Part shown: positions 16,986-17,776 of the stretch, in pieces
How positions within the stretch are numbered: the stretch's first letter is position 1
How the letters are laid out: the number at the start of each line of letters is the position of its first letter
Assembly: GCA_002284615.2 (NCBI GenBank)
Contig: MU069473.1
Span: 116,568 to 134,343 of the forward strand
Length of the DNA stretch: 17,776 nt
Direction of reading: 5' to 3'
From: Dunaliella salina
Taxonomy: Eukaryota > Chlorophyta > Chlorophyceae > Chlamydomonadales > Dunaliellaceae
The notes under the pieces: model-generated
Database searches by the model: none
Told to the model about the DNA's origin: nothing
Seen by the model: only the letters and a program-made list of their open reading frames with translations
Translations under genes and position numbers: made by a program

Positions 16986-17568
16986 TGGGAGTCCTCTGAA
17001 TCACAGAGCACACCCTTGAGGGGTCAGAGTGCAAGCTCAGACATGTGAGTCCTCGAGGCCAAAGTGCAAAGCACGACATGAGAATGGTGATTTCAATGAA
17101 ACCTGACTTGCTTGAGTCCTCAAGGTCAAAGCGCAAAGCACAGACATTTGAAAATGACGATTTCAATGACATCAGACTCATGTGTGTCCTCACAGTCAAG
17201 GCGCAAAGCTCATACATGAAGATGACAATTTTGGATAATTGTGAGAATTATGACATCAGACTCATGCGCGTCCTCAAGGTCAGAGTGCAAAGCACAGACA
17301 TGAAGATGATTTCAATGAACAGGCCACATGCCTCCTCCAGGCCAAATTGCAAAGGTCAGGCACGGAGGTGATGCTTTTAATGACATCCGACTCACGTGAG
17401 TCCTCCAGGTCAAAGTGCCAAGCTCAGATATGAAGACGAAAATTTTGGAATCATCAGACTCATGTGTGTCTCTTAAGGCCCAAATGCAAAAACAGGCGTG
17501 AAGATGACAATTATGAGATTATCAATAATATCAGACTCACGTGCATCCTCCAGGTCAAAGTGCAAAAC
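16986..17568. repeat. Tandem array of a roughly 68-bp unit, about 8 copies
   Basis: The unit consists of a GACTCACGTGAGTCCTCCAGG block, then TCAAAGTGCAAAGC, then ACAGACATGAAGATGACAATTT and CAATGACATCA. The GTCCTC or TCCTC anchor recurs near 17049, 17116, 17186, 17270, 17333, 17400, 17468 and 17545, with spacings of about 63-84. The right end of the array falls at the last codon of the coiled-coil exon at 17569. On the minus strand most units carry GTGAGT-like or GTGTGT-like sequence where a donor site would be. Confidence 0.9.
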
Positions 17569-17679
17569 CTGTGCAGCTTCTGCCACCTCCTGGCCTCCTT
17601 GCCTCGCTCGCTGCAGCCGCCGCTCAGCAGCCGCCGCTGCCAGCTGCGCTTCTCGCATGGCTGCTTGTGCACCTGCCAT
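17569..17679 (-). CDS. Coiled-coil exon, possible first exon of the gene at 11256-14086
   Basis: Starting at the ATG at 17679-17677 (context TACATGGCA), the frame gives MAGAQAAMREAQLAAAAAER and continues to EVAEAAQ. This is 37 residues of strongly helical, Ala/Glu/Gln/Arg-rich coiled coil that ends in phase 0, as all exons of the downstream gene do. It could also be an internal exon, with the CAG at 17675-17673 as acceptor; then the first codon is split. The donor at 17568 (GTTTTG) is poor. A consensus GTGAGT lies 28 bases further (17540-17535), inside the 68-bp repeat, but using it would change the phase. The exon being coding is fairly likely; its membership in the downstream gene is an inference from composition, strand and phase. 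Confidence 0.5.
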
Positions 17680-17695
17680 GTACACATGGTGCCCA

Positions 17696-17698
17696 GTG

Positions 17699-17756
<58 letters not shown>

Positions 17757-17776
17757 TGTGTGTGTGTGTGTGTGTG
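17696..17776. repeat. (GT)n microsatellite with GG interruptions
   Basis: GT repeats run to the end of the window, interrupted by extra G at about 17722 and 17750, where GTGG occurs. The tract lies about 17 bases upstream of the possible start codon of the minus-strand coiled-coil exon, so its length could affect that gene's promoter or 5' UTR if the exon is the first one. Confidence 0.97.

Noticed and set aside
14955..17568. Tandem arrays as a CRISPR locus
   Set aside because: Repeats are contiguous and diverged with no unique spacers, units are far longer than CRISPR repeats, and the genome is eukaryotic.

Overview
The window is a repeat-rich stretch of an intron-containing eukaryotic nuclear genome. 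The best guess is a green alga of the Chlamydomonadales type. This is an inference from short introns with GTGAGT/GTGGGT donors and CAG acceptors, abundant (GT)n and minisatellite DNA, and a LINE resembling the Dualen/RandI group first described in Chlamydomonas. No sequence match could be run, so the organism is not proven. Everything recognisable as coding lies on the minus strand.

Layout from left to right: (1) 1-1826 holds a (GT)16 tract, a GC-rich hairpin near 450-484 and no convincing gene. (2) 2979 down to 1827 holds five exons that splice cleanly into the N-terminal 163 residues of a secretory-pathway DnaJ protein (ERdj3/DNAJB11-like): signal peptide, J domain with an HPD motif interrupted by an intron, Gly/Phe plus acidic linker, and the start of the C-terminal substrate-binding domain. 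The rest of the gene was not found in the 1.8 kb that should hold it. (3) About 9848 down to 3780 is a 5'-truncated, multiply frameshifted non-LTR retrotransposon. In reading order it carries a reverse transcriptase, a low-complexity linker, a PHD-like zinc finger, a conserved region of unknown function, RNase H, a CCHC-like zinc finger and a PD-(D/E)XK-type endonuclease domain. (4) Directly upstream (9884-10540) is the 3' end of a second, related but distinct LINE copy in the same orientation. It is interrupted by a 139-bp tRNA-like SINE (9962-10100) with a perfect 13-bp target-site duplication.

(5) 14086 down to 11256 holds five exons with only phase-0 introns, encoding the C-terminal part of a Gln-rich coiled-coil protein. 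A sixth exon at 17679-17569, also coiled coil and able to start with ATG, may be its first exon across a 3.5-kb intron. (6) That putative intron (14087-17568) is nearly all repeats: a roughly 170-200-bp satellite interrupted by a TIR-bearing MITE-like insert, a 300-bp tandem duplication, and a roughly 68-bp tandem array that begins exactly at the exon edge and carries splice-donor-like sequence. The window ends in (GT)n.

The LINE copies, SINE and MITE-like insert are independent insertions, not a functional system. The two host genes look unrelated: one is an ER chaperone cofactor and the other an uncharacterised coiled-coil protein. I did not find a coherent novel multi-gene system. The most interesting items are the domain composition of the LINE and the nested transposon arrangement.
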